Source: Monosporascus cannonballus
Taxonomy: Eukaryota > Ascomycota > Sordariomycetes > Xylariales
Assembly: GCA_004154925.1 (NCBI GenBank)
Contig: QJNS01000300.1
Location: 19,863 to 83,862, forward strand
DNA: 64,000 nt
Reading direction: 5' to 3'
Below, piece by piece: positions 22,436-34,087 of this stretch (the first letter of the stretch is position 1; every line of letters starts with the position of its first letter). The translations under genes and the position numbers were made by a program. The notes beneath the pieces were generated by a model. It saw only the letters and a program-made list of their open reading frames with translations, was not told the DNA's origin and did no database searches.

Positions 22436-25400
22436 ATGTCGGGGTATGGACTGACCTCGGATCCAGCAGGTGGCCGGGATAGCCCACGCATCCGGGAGTT
22501 CGAAGCCGGCGGTGGTGAACATCACGATCTAAACCTCAACCCGGAGTATCGAGCTCAGATTCCTCCCTCGAGATCACCCTCGGACATCCTCTCAGACGTC
22601 TATCGGGGCATTAAGAAGGCCATACCCACGCGCGAGGAGTCGGCCAAGCTCTCGAGAGCACCATCAAGACTAGGACTGAAAGGTTTCTCCAGCAGCACAA
22701 ACCCAGCTCCCGCAACAGCAGCAGCAGGTGCCAATCCGGCCGGGTTGCCGTCTCGACAGCCATACGCCCAAAGTCTAAGGCCGCGACATGCCCGAAACCT
22801 GAGCTTGCAGAATAGTCTCGAGAAACCACTGCCACAACCTCCGCCGCCTTCTCTCTCCCCTACCAGCCCAGGCCCGATAACGCCCCAGGCATCTGCCCTC
22901 AATATCCAGAACAGCCTAAGCACCATACCCGATAGCGACTACGAGACCGACATCGACGTAGAGGGGGACAAGTCGAACACGATGAACCACAACATTTCAG
23001 CACCCTCTACGAACCATATATACAACGGGGGACATGATATGATGAACAGCCAGATTAGCGCGGCGAACTCGTCGAGGACCGACGGTACGGGGGCCGATGG
23101 TCAGAACAATTCATCGTCGCGAAGCAATGGGCCGCCGGGGCATTCGCCGCAGCCCTCGGCGACGGCTAGGACGCCAGGTACGGGCTCCGGTTCTGCCGTG
23201 GGAACCCCGTCTACTTCGGGCTCGTCTGCTCATCTTTCTGGACTGATGTGCAACGTCCACCGGACGACGGGAAGGGAACCCCGCCCCCTTGTTGGCGCCA
23301 CTACGACGATACTAGGAGATAAGCTATACGTCTTCGGTGGAAGGACTCTGTCGCGAAGTCGCCCTGCGCCGCTCACGTCGGACCTCTACGAATTAGATCT
23401 CATCAGGAGACACTGGACTAAAGTCGAAGCCGTTGGCGATATCCCACCGCCCCGCTATTTCCACTCCATGTGCGCCTTGGGAGACACCAAGATGGTCTGC
23501 TACGGCGGCATGTCACCCACTGCCAACGAGCCCGTTTCGGCCTCGCCAGAACAGCAGCCCGAAGTCACGGTCATGTCCGATATTTACATCTACGATGTGC
23601 TAAGCAAAAAGTGGACATATGTTCCGACGCAGGATGCTCCGCAAGGTCGTTATGCGCACTGCGCGTGCATCTTGCCCTCGTCTGCCACATTCACCTCACA
23701 CAAGGCCCCCCATTCGGCGCTACAGCATAACCTCTCAAGTGGAAATCCAAACGAGGGTAGAATAGGTATCAACATCGACGGTACCGGAGGCGCCGAAATG
23801 ATCGTGGTCGGTGGTCAGGATGCTGCCAACCATTACATCGAACAGATCAGTGTCTTTAACCTCCGAAGTCTGAAGTGGACCTCGACGCAGTCACTCGCGA
23901 AGTCGTGCGGTGCGTATCGAAGCGTCGTGGCACCTTTACCTCCGTCCGTTACCGCCAAGATCGGCAAGGCGAATACCAGCCACATGCGACAGGAGGGAAG
24001 TATCAGCCAGGAGGCGAGGGAACCCGGATCGTCGATGCTGATCTATTCCAACTACAACTTCCTAGATGTCAAGCTCGAGCTTCAGATACGAGGGTCGGAC
24101 GGCTCCTTAGTTGAGAAGCCCATGTCGGGAGCGTACTCTCCTCCGGGATTGCGGTTCCCAAACGGTGGCGTCATTGATACCTACTTCATCGTCAGCGGCA
24201 CGTACCTGACAAGTTCGAAGAGGGAATACGCGCTGTGGGCACTCGACCTGCGAAACCTGACTTGGTCACGGATCGATGCGGGCGGGTCCGTCTTTAGCAC
24301 GGGAAGCTGGAACAGGGGCGTCCTGTGGAATAGGAGGAATACGTTCGTGATTTTGGGCAACCGTAAGAGAAGCCTCGTCGACGACTACAACCACCGCCGC
24401 ATCAACTTCACCAACGTCTGCATGGTGGAACTGGAGGCATTCGGCTTTTACGACAACCCCCGTAAGACTTTCCCCCTATCAGGGTTCGTATCGGCTAGTA
24501 GCCCCTACCAGGGGCCGGGCTTGAGTTTGGCGAGGAAAGCAGGCTGGACGGGAGGGGGCAGGTCGCACTCTCGCGCGGCCGAGGATCTCGGCGAAAAGGC
24601 GCTGGCACTCCGGGACATCGCCGACATGGACATCCTATGTATTAATGGGGAAAGGATACCGGTGAACTCGCGGGTCGTTGGCCGTCGGTGGGGCCCTTAT
24701 TTTGTCCAGCTTCTGCGCGAAGGCGCGGCGACACAGGATGGAAGCGACTCGGCCACTCTGAGGACAGGGTTCTCCGGACCGGCCGGCGCACGCATGTCTA
24801 CCATCACAATAACCCAGTCGAATAGGAGCACCGGCGATAGCAGCTTGTCGATGGCGACTACCGTGGGTAACCACTCATCAGCAGGTCCACCTAGCACGGC
24901 GGACACCTCTGTTTCCGGTGCCAGTAGTTCGGCGGACCCTGCGACGATCAACTCAGCACCGACGCCTGCGACCCTGCCGCCCGCTTCACGGCCTAGATGT
25001 CTATACCTTCCGCATACTTATCTAACCGTCCAAGCCCTTCTTCATTTCCTCTACACGTCATCGCTACCTCCGCCGTCTTCGCCCTTGTGCACGCCACAGA
25101 TCCTCTGCTCGCTCCTCCAGATCGCTCGGCCTTACAAGGTGGACGGGTTGCTGGAAGCCGTGGTCGAGCGGCTACATGCGCTGCTCGACTCTCGCAACGC
25201 GGCAGCCGTGTTCAATGCCACGGCAATGGCTGCAGGCGGAGGTCGTGGTATCGACGGCAGCTTGAACCCGAACTTATTCCTCGCGTCGCCCGACAATTCG
25301 GTCTCGGTGGGTATGAATGGCCGCTCGCAATCCATCTCGCAATCTTCGATGGACGAAGCCACAAGCGGTATGAATGGCCTACGGATCAACACGGGGGTGC

Positions 25401-25681
25401 CACATTGGCAGCCGGAGGGCGAAGAGCTCAGCGCCGCCGGCAGCGTGTCGGGAAGCGAGTGGAGCAGCGAGGTGGGAGACAGCGAACGTGGGGCGAGCAG
25501 GGAGGTCTGGAACGGTGAACTGAGTAGCGTCATCGGTCTTCAGAAGCGGGGCCTGAGAGGGCTTATGGAAGGCAGAAGGATGAGGGCGACTGTGGATCGC
25601 GAACGCGATGCCGGACGAGAGAGGCAGATGCCTTCTGACAGGTCTACACCCAGGGTTGGGCTGGGTATAGGCGGATCGTGA
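22436..25681 (+). CDS. MDS3: kelch-repeat protein of the Mds3/Pmd1 family (negative regulator of sporulation)
   Basis: An intronless frame of 1081 residues. The first 270 residues are Ser/Pro/Asn-rich and probably disordered. The kelch region starts near residue 271 (CNVHRTTGREPRPLVGA, then KLYVFGGRTLSR) and continues to about 640, with blades such as PPRYFHSMCALG, GRYAHCACILP and MIVVGGQDAANHYIEQISV, which I associate with Mds3. A BTB-like C-terminal module lies at about residues 730-920 (DILCINGERIPVNSRVVG, then YLPHTYLTVQALLHFLYTS). Yeast Mds3 and Pmd1 regulate entry to meiosis and pH/TOR-linked growth. The ATG at 22436 follows a long purine-rich leader. The length agrees with fungal members, and no defect is seen. 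Confidence 0.88.
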   Translation: MSGYGLTSDPAGGRDSPRIREFEAGGGEHHDLNLNPEYRAQIPPSRSPSDILSDVYRGIKKAIPTREESAKLSRAPSRLGLKGFSSSTNPAPATAAAGANPAGLPSRQPYAQSLRPRHARNLSLQNSLEKPLPQPPPPSLSPTSPGPITPQASALNIQNSLSTIPDSDYETDIDVEGDKSNTMNHNISAPSTNHIYNGGHDMMNSQISAANSSRTDGTGADGQNNSSSRSNGPPGHSPQPSATARTPGTGSGSAVGTPSTSGSSAHLSGLMCNVHRTTGREPRPLVGATTTILGDKLYVFGGRTLSRSRPAPLTSDLYELDLIRRHWTKVEAVGDIPPPRYFHSMCALGDTKMVCYGGMSPTANEPVSASPEQQPEVTVMSDIYIYDVLSKKWTYVPTQDAPQGRYAHCACILPSSATFTSHKAPHSALQHNLSSGNPNEGRIGINIDGTGGAEMIVVGGQDAANHYIEQISVFNLRSLKWTSTQSLAKSCGAYRSVVAPLPPSVTAKIGKANTSHMRQEGSISQEAREPGSSMLIYSNYNFLDVKLELQIRGSDGSLVEKPMSGAYSPPGLRFPNGGVIDTYFIVSGTYLTSSKREYALWALDLRNLTWSRIDAGGSVFSTGSWNRGVLWNRRNTFVILGNRKRSLVDDYNHRRINFTNVCMVELEAFGFYDNPRKTFPLSGFVSASSPYQGPGLSLARKAGWTGGGRSHSRAAEDLGEKALALRDIADMDILCINGERIPVNSRVVGRRWGPYFVQLLREGAATQDGSDSATLRTGFSGPAGARMSTITITQSNRSTGDSSLSMATTVGNHSSAGPPSTADTSVSGASSSADPATINSAPTPATLPPASRPRCLYLPHTYLTVQALLHFLYTSSLPPPSSPLCTPQILCSLLQIARPYKVDGLLEAVVERLHALLDSRNAAAVFNATAMAAGGGRGIDGSLNPNLFLASPDNSVSVGMNGRSQSISQSSMDEATSGMNGLRINTGVPHWQPEGEELSAAGSVSGSEWSSEVGDSERGASREVWNGELSSVIGLQKRGLRGLMEGRRMRATVDRERDAGRERQMPSDRSTPRVGLGIGGS

Positions 25682-27066
25682 TAGGGACAAAGAGATAGGA
25701 AGGAGAGGTAGGCACTGCGAGAGTCATAGAAGGGGGGCCGCACGCATGTCGGCGGAACACAGAGTGTGGATGGTGGGTGTCTGGACGACGTACCACCGAC
25801 CCGACATATGATCAGAGACGAATGAGCGCCTCTAGTCTGCTATAAGGGAAGCCATTGAAGACAACATGTGCGAATGGTAGTTTGTGTTTGATGCTGCCAC
25901 TGTATTATTAGGGGACTAATTTCGGTGGGGAATGTGTGAGCGGGCCTGCACGGAACTTGGATGTAACGAAACTGACCAGACTCGAGACTTAGAATCAAGA
26001 GCTATCTTGGAGAATACCATATGGCGGCCCACGCGATGGAAGAGCGACCTGGCTGCATTACCTCGTCAATACGAGATTCGTACGCATATGCCGCAATGCA
26101 GATGTTGGGTGGTTCGGGAACCCCTTTGTTAACTGGCCGAGCCATTGCGGATATCGAAGCACCAGGTGCGAAGATGCCCCCGTCTACAAGCAGTAGTAAC
26201 TCGACAACCGCCCCCTCTCTCCCTTCTTTTCTTTTTCTCTCTTTTCCCTTGTGTTCCATAAGCAACTGGTTACGCTCCTTATTGAGCAGGCTGCCGAGCC
26301 GGGGCTGACAAGGTTGCGCATTATACCGCACCATACCGTCGCCAAAGCAGGGGACCCAGCGTTAATCGTCCACCAACCTACTAGGTACCTGCCAGCCCCA
26401 GATCAGCGGCAGGTATAGCTACCTACCCAGGTACTTCCGAGGGGGAAGGCTAAGGCTTGTTGACGCTAAGCCGAAGCCAGGTTCGGCTACCTAGGTACCT
26501 AGCTAATCAGCATGGCCCTTAACTACCTACCTAGGTACACACCCAGACTAGTTCTTTGGTGCCCCCCATAGGTACCTGCTTTGGTAGATAGATACCTATA
26601 TAGGTACCTTTAACGGACCTCCGGCTGCAAGGCCGCACGTGTGCACTTTATATGATATCAGACTACAGGTACTACCTAGGTACATAATAAAGCCCGCCTT
26701 GGCACAATTAGGCAAAGAAATGGTGCTTCCGCACAGAGAAAATAAACAATTATTCTAAAGTTGCCTACCCTACCAACTTCCATATTCACCGGCGTACCTG
26801 CGTAATACACCTGACCTGGCCTGGTACTCTCCCATCCAATACTTAAACCGTCTCATCGTGTTGGCCGATAAGAAGACGACGACCTTGAACCATCTTCCTC
26901 CCACGGCAATGCTACCATTGCAAGGGAATGCACAAGGAACTCCCACCGAACGCTAGAAGAGCTGCTCGTCTATCGCCAAATGCTGTCGGTCTCATAGGGC
27001 GCGTTTAGAGGCGCCTGCCATCATGTGTTTCCCTCGCCCTCTTGCTCTATCACCAGGAGAAGGACG
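25682..27066. other. gene-free interval with dense AGGTA palindromes
   Basis: The left part is the 3' flank of the Mds3-like gene. The right part holds the repeat cluster listed separately and the promoter of the next hydrolase. Frames at 26002-26334 on the two strands mirror each other and have no family features. Confidence 0.5.
26377..26683. repeat. cluster of CTAGGTACCTAG-like palindromic motifs
   Basis: At least eight copies of a short palindromic motif occur in about 300 bp: near 26377, 26419, 26487, 26523, 26569, 26601 and 26673, with further half-copies. The copy at 26491-26502 is a perfect 12-bp palindrome. The same motif appears singly in other intergenic spaces (9.4-10.0, 12.98, 20.7 and 20.8 kb) but not in the coding exons I read. 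Confidence 0.8.
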
Positions 27067-28442
27067 ATGCTTCCAAGTCCCACGTTGAGCTTCACGCTCC
27101 CGAGCATACACGACGATACGAGGCTCGACTGTCGCATCTATCATCCAGAGTGCCTGAGCAATCAGATCTATGCCGCCACCAGCAGCCGTACTGATACCGA
27201 GGAGACTGCTAACGAGGCGCCCCCACCGCCGCCGCCGTGGCGGAAACACGCCGCCGTAGTCTCGCATCCCTATGCGCCCATGGGCGGCTGTTACGATGAT
27301 CCCATTGTCGATGTCGTCGCCGGCACGTTGCTCAAGGTGGGGTTTATGGTCGCCACTTTCAATTTCAGGTGAGCTTAAGTCTGTTCTACAAAGGGGATAT
27401 CTCCTTTGTTCATACACGTACGACATTCACATCTTCGACCGTTGCTGCGGCAGCCACTAATCTGTCGTGTCCCGTAACCAGAGGCGCTGCTACCTCAGAT
27501 GGCCGTACTTCTTGGACCTCGAAGCCCGAGCGCGCCGACTACATGTCCCTCGTTGGGTTTCTAGCGTACTATGTCCACTACTTAGAGTCCCCATCTCCCA
27601 CAGCCACCTGCATTACGCCGACGCCGCCGGTTTTGCTCCTGGCTGGCTACTCATACGGCGCCACAATAACATCTAGACTTCCGCCGCTACATGACATCCT
27701 GTCCCACTTCCACTCGCCTGTCGTACATACCGCCGCCGCCGACATCCGCCTTCGAGCCCAACACCTTGCCGAGCAACAGAATGCCATGTCGAACACCCCC
27801 CTATCGCCGAGGAAGTCGCTAGGTATACGGGTCGGGGGTCAAGAGGGTCCAGGGCCTACCTCGCACCATAGGCCGGGTTCGTTCTCGTATGTCCGAGAAG
27901 AAGGGATTCGGAAAGGAGTCAAGGATCTGCTCTCACGGACAAAGATTATTCATCACAGGCACCGCCGCAAACCTTCGGATCAAAGCCAGGAGGTCGAACA
28001 TGTTGAACACTGCATGGAAAAGGTCGAGGCCTTCACCGCCTTTCGCAGCGCCTACCTTCTCGTTTCTCCCCCGTTTGGAATTTTGACCAACCTCGCGACC
28101 ATGACCTTGCCGAACCCCTTCACTTCGTGGTCGAGGAGGGCTAGCAAGGCTCGAGACCCCCCGGTCCAGGATCGCCACGCGGCAACGGAGAGGCGGGAGG
28201 TCTCTGAAGATGACGACAAGTTCGTCAGTAACCCTACTCTAGCTATCTACGGGGACCGGGATGGCTTTCTAGCCCTAAAGAAAATGCGCGAATGGACTGC
28301 ACGGCTTGGCGGTTTAAGGGGTTCATTATTTCGTCACATCGAAGTCGCCGGCGCTGGCCACTTCTGGATGGAGGGCCGTGTCATAGTTGACCTTGCGGAG
28401 GCGGTAGGGTCCTTCGGCGTTGGGCTGCGGGATAGCTCGTAA
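27067..28442 (+). CDS. alpha/beta hydrolase with long insertion
   Basis: Two exons, 27067-27368 and 27482-28442, give 420 residues. The 113-bp intron runs from GTGAGC to CCAG with a CGTAAC element near its 3' end. The nucleophile elbow is GYSYG with Ser158, the acid Asp359 or Asp361 (IYGDRDG) and the base His394 (GAGHFW). Between elbow and acid is a charged insertion of nearly 200 residues rich in Ser, Arg and His. The fold matches small dienelactone-hydrolase/prolyl-oligopeptidase-like proteins; the substrate is unknown. The chosen start is the first in-frame ATG. Reading through the intron gives another open frame, so intron retention would yield a protein with a different N-terminus. Confidence 0.8.
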
Positions 28443-30852
28443 CGGCTTTGGACATATCTCAACCGTCATCTGGAGGGCTTAAGGTCCGTCTCGCGTCTAT
28501 ATTCTTGCGGTGGCGATTCCGTGCCGCAATCGTCCATGCCGAAATCCTTCTGTGCGAGGAACACAGCTGTGATACGGACCCCACTGGGCTGGGTGGTACT
28601 GGTGACCGGTCAGGCACCTCGTCAGGGGCGTTATCGGGTGGAGACGAAAAGCGGCACGGTCTCTCTATGTATTAACCAAGAAACCCCGAGCGAACAGATA
28701 TTATACTGCGCAATATGTACATCTATGCATTCACAACATGCCTAGCTCCTGAATCGACACCTCTACGGTGGGGCCGACTTCTGTGTGGGGGGGAGCATTG
28801 GGTGGGTACTCGCGGCCTTGGGCAGGTTGTGGAAGAGCGTCACAGGTGATGAATGCGACCAAGCACTTTCAGACGACACGGTTGCACGTGCCGTACACGA
28901 ACTCAGCAGTTGAGGGCATTCCAGGACGTGCAATCCCAACAGTGACCATCCCACCGTGCTTTTAACCACGCGCGTCGCGGCAGAACGGCATACAACACCG
29001 AGGAGACCTAGTTACCCTAAGCAACCCAGATGACCCCCTCAGCCCTCCACCAGGACGATTCATGTAGTTGCTAACATGTACGATTCGGCGGGTGAAGGAT
29101 GGAGGGCGGTCCAGGCGCGCCAAGTCACATGGTTCTAGAACTAGTTCTAGGGGCGGAAGCACGTGCTGTGCCTAGTAATTAGGCTAAACCCCAGATATAT
29201 GTATATATATATATATATGTCACATGTATTCCACCAACCCGCCAATAGCTCAGATATTAGGATTATTCCGAGTAACGCTGGTTCCATACGTTCGAACATG
29301 GCCACCTACGTACTTTGGTAGTAGGTAGATACGCCTACATCAAACCGTGTGGTTGCACATGCAGAGATGAAGCCTATTTGAATCTCAACTCCCACGAGGA
29401 CGCTCAGGTGTACTCGAGTCAGGTGATAATAATACACGTTCGAGGGGGGCTAGTTGGTGGGGAGAAAATGGCAACTAGCCGTTTACTGGAGACAGCAGAA
29501 TGTCCGGGGCGGAGAAAAATCAACACCAGGGATGAAAAACTTTGCAGCAGTCCCCCGGATCATTTTGCAGCGTCTTGCTGGGTGTTGCAATACAAACGGT
29601 ACTACCTGCCTATATACTGTGTGTGGTCTTGTACATATGCATATGTGTAAGACATTGGTGACTGTTTAAGACCGAGGTTGATTGTGGGTCTCAATTTGTC
29701 TTGTTGGGCCACGGAAATCAACATTCTTCTCCCACTTTTCGTCTCTTTCCCTCCCAAAGACTGCATACACGTATTTAAGGAGAATACAGCACCATGTATG
29801 CGTAAGTAGTCCACCTTATACGTTCAGTACGTAGTATATATAGCACATAGGAATCGGCTTGTCTACGCAACTGAGATGTACGAAAGTCTACTTGATATCT
29901 TTAGACTACAGGTTGTACCTACAGAGGTCAGCCCTTATGACCAAATCTCCAAAAGCAACCCCCACAGCTTTTCGCTTTTGGGTGGGATGGGCTGGTGGGG
30001 TGGTGTCCTCCCAACTGGGGAAGCACGACAGGGATGCAGGGGACATGGTGACGCATTCTTGGGACCAGATGCTACGTACGTGTACGTGTAAGCACCTATG
30101 TTGGTAGTGTTGAACTTCAAGTTTGTTGTCGATTTGACTCGGTTTCACCTCGAATATTGCCGGATACATGTATAACAAGTATGGAAGTCCATTACGTAGC
30201 GCCTGGTTACCTTTCCCATAATTCGCTTAGCGTGGGGATTAAGAACATTACTCCAATTCTCTCCACACCTAATGCTTAACTCTCCACGTGTAATTCCGTA
30301 TAAGAATCCAACCACCCGGGTCCGGGTATTATCTTCTTTTGGCATTCATACTAGTTACCCCTATATAAGTCTGGCCGTGTTCCGGGCGGGACTTGGGGTA
30401 TACCTCCAGATCCTAGAAGCCAGCCTCGTACTTCCGCCTCCTCTTTGTTCCTCGGTGGTTCTGATTTTACTAGTCTACGTTTGTGGTCCAAACTACCTGG
30501 TCAACACTGCCCTGTTTGTTTCTCTCGTCCATGATATCTGAGTCGCTTCTTGCTTCAGTCTACCGCCCCTAACATTAGCGTTATCGCATATCCCCCGATG
30601 TTTGCGTCTAATCACTCTGAGCACGGGTTTGGGCAGAAGACGAATTCGAAACCATCAAAATCGATGCCATGCGCATGTGTGAGCTCCGTTGTTGGATTCG
30701 TCTATCGTCATACGGAAGCGCCAGGTTGCTCTTCTCAATAGTCTTAGAGAATACCTGAGTTTGGACTAGTGTGCGATGTCGAGATAGTCTGGGATGCAAG
30801 ACCTGAGGAAAGACGGCCTTCATACGACGGAACTCTTGCCTACGCTCAAGTC
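28443..30852. other. gene-free interval
   Basis: About 2.4 kb between two plus-strand genes, with an AT microsatellite at 29194-29220. The right end may contain an unrecognised first exon or the leader of the patatin gene: there is an in-frame stop at 30745-30747 that also forms a possible TTAG splice acceptor. Confidence 0.4.
29194..29220. repeat. (AT)n microsatellite
   Basis: An alternating AT run with one GT interruption. Simple sequence. Confidence 0.85.
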
Positions 30853-33204
30853 ATGACGCATCTTCTAAACGTGCTTCCGTCGTTTCCCGCGCCCGGCGCC
30901 TTACCGCCTAGATGCGCCAGGGCGGGTAAACAGCAAGTCCGCCCCTCTACCTCATCTACCGCACCGGCGGCATCTCGGGTGGTGGGTGGCTTCCTCTACC
31001 TGAAAGATGGTTTGACACACAGGAACCGCCAGGAGAGGCAACTCCTCCAGGAGCGCAGGCAGATTCTGTCGGCGAGGATGCAAAACGCAGGCTCCTTCGA
31101 AGAGTGGGATACGGCAGCACATGAACTCGACGCCCTCGAGGGTAACGATGAGTGGAAGGCAGACGCTTCGAGTGGCGATTACAATCCGGAACTGTTAAAA
31201 GCCCGCCTTCGGGAACTCGACGACGCCCGCACTAGCTGCGACCTCCGCGCTATGATGCACCTCGTTAGGACGGCCCTTTCACGCGACCTGGGGGGGATGG
31301 ACAATATCAACCTCTACCGTCATTCCTTTTGTGGCACTAAGAAGCTCATTGAGCGCTACGTCGATTCGGCGCTACAGACCATCACTGCCCTGGTAGAGAA
31401 GAGCGCACAGCATCTTCCCGAAGGTCTAGAGTCTAAGGATCTCTTGGACGCCATGCTATACGCGCGCCAGAGCTTCGGCCGAAGTGCTCTCCTGCTCAGT
31501 GGCGGCGGGACGTTTGGCATGTCACATATAGGCGTGTTCAAGGCCCTGTTCGAGGCCAAGCTACTCCCCCGTATCGTCTCGGGCGCGTCTGCTGGCTCTA
31601 TTGTCTGTTCCGTGGTGTGCACCCGGACAGATGACGAGGTTCCTGATTTGCTGCGAGACTTCCCTTATGGCGACCTCGCCGTCTTCGAGGAGGAAGGTAA
31701 TGAAGACGGCATACTGGACCATCTACGGAGACTACTCACCGAAGGGAACTGGTCTGATATCAAGCACTTGACTCGCGTCATGCGAAACCTGCTCGGCGAC
31801 ATCACGTTCCAGGAGGCTTATAACCGCACCCGGAGGATATGCAACATATGCGTGTCGTCGGCCTCCATATATGAGCTCCCTAGGCTGCTCAATTACGTCA
31901 CGGCTCCTAACGTCATGATCTGGTCGGCTGTCGCAGCTTCATGCTCGGTTCCGCTCGTCTTCAGCGCAGCACCTCTCCTGGTTAAAAACCCGTTGACCGG
32001 CGAGCACAGTCCATGGAACCCAACTCCCCAGATGTGGATCGACGGTTCCGTGGATAACGACCTTCCCATGACACGCCTTGCCGAAATGTTCAACGTGAAT
32101 CACTTCATCGTCTCCCAGGTCAATCCTCATGTCGTCCCCTTCCTCGCCAGGGATGACCCCCTCTGTTCATCTGCGAAATCGCAGCAGCGCGAGAGTGCAC
32201 ATAGGGAGGAGTCCGACTGGCTATACTCCCTGACAACCCTCGCCAAGGACGAAGCATTACACCGCATGCAATTTATGGCCGAGCTTGGCATATTCCCGAA
32301 TTTGGTCACTAAATTGCGGTCCATTCTCAGCCAAAAGTACTCTGGCGATATTAACATACTTCCTGCCGTAGGGCTTCTGGATCTGCCAAGGATCTTGAGG
32401 AACCCTTCCACCGACTTTATGCTGCGGTTGAGCTTGATAGGCGAGCGCGCAACCTGGCCCAAACTGTCTCGCATACGCGACCGCTGTGCTATTGAGCTGG
32501 CCCTGGACCGGGCCGTCCATGCGTTACGCGCCCGCGTCGTCTTTAGCAAAAGTCAGGTCGATTTGCGCAGGATGGCCACAGGAACGCTAGGCAACGGCCA
32601 CAGAGGAAGTCATGAGCGCTTGTCACCGCTCACCGCCCAAGCCGAGAGCGGTGCGCCGAAGGAGAAGCTGAAGCACCGTCACAGACGCTCCAGTGGAACT
32701 AACCTACCGCCGCACTCATATTCCTACCGTAACCATGCCCACGACTCGTCTTATAAGGTGACTGATGACGACACTGATGATGAGGAACGCCTTGAGATGA
32801 CTCTACGGTACCAACGCGGAAAGCCTAAGATGAAGTTAAAAAGGTTACCAAAGAACCACCCTCTGCATCACGGACCTCTAACGACTCCTGTGCTATCTTC
32901 CACTACCACAGATACAGATTCGTTCGATTTCTCTCGGCCCGTGACCTCTTCCCAAGTCAATACCGGCTTGCCGCCTCTGCGGCTTGCTGCACCTAGTAAT
33001 CTGTCGGCGGTATATCCAGCGGAGTCCCATAATAGTCCCGACTTGCTGGCTGCTGACGCAGCGTCGGTGACTTCACCACATCAAGCTCCTAGCAATGATA
33101 CCGGACCCGAAAAGAGTGATCCACACACCTCCGACGCAGACGTAGAAAGTCATACTGACGACGATATCGCTGTTTCTATACCAGCACATCACAACGGGTT
33201 TTAG
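30853..33204 (+). CDS. patatin-like triacylglycerol lipase/phospholipase (Tgl3/4/5 family)
   Basis: A single open frame of 783 residues from the first in-frame ATG. The frame is open for another 28 codons upstream, and homologues carry a longer hydrophobic N-terminus, so an upstream exon may be missing from this model. The DUF3336-like region is present (YNPELLKARLRELDDAR, then RTALSRDLGGM). The patatin domain follows with the oxyanion loop SGGGTFGMSHIG, catalytic Ser246 in GASAGS and catalytic Asp397 in DGSVDND. The C-terminal 200 residues are His/Ser/Asp-rich and probably disordered. Yeast Tgl4 and Tgl5 act on lipid droplets and mobilise stored triacylglycerol, so a lipid-droplet role is likely by family. 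The catalytic dyad is intact and I see no break. Confidence 0.88.
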   Translation: MTHLLNVLPSFPAPGALPPRCARAGKQQVRPSTSSTAPAASRVVGGFLYLKDGLTHRNRQERQLLQERRQILSARMQNAGSFEEWDTAAHELDALEGNDEWKADASSGDYNPELLKARLRELDDARTSCDLRAMMHLVRTALSRDLGGMDNINLYRHSFCGTKKLIERYVDSALQTITALVEKSAQHLPEGLESKDLLDAMLYARQSFGRSALLLSGGGTFGMSHIGVFKALFEAKLLPRIVSGASAGSIVCSVVCTRTDDEVPDLLRDFPYGDLAVFEEEGNEDGILDHLRRLLTEGNWSDIKHLTRVMRNLLGDITFQEAYNRTRRICNICVSSASIYELPRLLNYVTAPNVMIWSAVAASCSVPLVFSAAPLLVKNPLTGEHSPWNPTPQMWIDGSVDNDLPMTRLAEMFNVNHFIVSQVNPHVVPFLARDDPLCSSAKSQQRESAHREESDWLYSLTTLAKDEALHRMQFMAELGIFPNLVTKLRSILSQKYSGDINILPAVGLLDLPRILRNPSTDFMLRLSLIGERATWPKLSRIRDRCAIELALDRAVHALRARVVFSKSQVDLRRMATGTLGNGHRGSHERLSPLTAQAESGAPKEKLKHRHRRSSGTNLPPHSYSYRNHAHDSSYKVTDDDTDDEERLEMTLRYQRGKPKMKLKRLPKNHPLHHGPLTTPVLSSTTTDTDSFDFSRPVTSSQVNTGLPPLRLAAPSNLSAVYPAESHNSPDLLAADAASVTSPHQAPSNDTGPEKSDPHTSDADVESHTDDDIAVSIPAHHNGF

Positions 33205-34087
33205 AGGGTCAGTTACGAGCGGCGTACTAAGACCGGATAGTCCTTGGTTGATGGGAGATTTACATTATACAAGTGCGAGCGTGGGACATTTTGGGCCGAA
33301 GACAAAGGGCGTTTGCAACCAATTCCCTCGGTTTAACCGGTTGGGTCTAGCTCTTCTATCTCATATGCGACGTAGCTGCAAGGTGGCGATCTTTCGACAG
33401 TATGGGGTGCCGAACAGAAGCCCCTATCGTATGGTGCGGGCATGGCAGAGCCCTAGGGTTTCTTGTTACCCCATAGCAAGTTCTGCTGTCCCGACGAAAG
33501 CCGCTTGGAGCGCAAAGTCACATAAGAAGACGGCTCGCTCACCCCTGAAGCATGGCATTAGTTCTATGGTGTTGGGCCAAAGACAGCATATATATTCGTA
33601 GCATTGGGCGGCGTTGGATAGACACGAACGACTTAGGTGCCGTTCTTCTAAATAAAGTCAACTAGCCCAGTTCACCTGGTTGTTTCCGTTCTGTAAGGCT
33701 AATAGTATCCTCTAGCGCAGACGAACGAATGCCATGCCGTGTCTCGAATTGCTTCTCTCGTCTGTAGTAATGTGAACTAACCGGATGCCACGTTGCTATC
33801 CACTACGCGAGCGTTTTATGTTGATATATGAGAGCTCTTCATTCCAACCCACTTCACAACCTGACCGCGATAAATACCCAGTTCGGCTGGATTTTATTTC
33901 ATGTGGCATAATGATTCCCCAACCTGGCCCAAAAGGTACCCAAAGATAGATTGAAATTCGTGTTTCACACAAGATAGGTGGCCGCCAGGGAAGATACACG
34001 AATCAAAGTTCTTTAGTGACTATGCATGTACTTCAACCGGATGAGTTGTCTATATACCTGGTCATGGTGATGATCCGGACGTAGTGA
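33205..34087. other. intergenic, convergent 3' ends
   Basis: Between the 3' ends of the patatin gene and the Zn2Cys6 regulator. Only short frames. Nothing seen. Confidence 0.45.
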
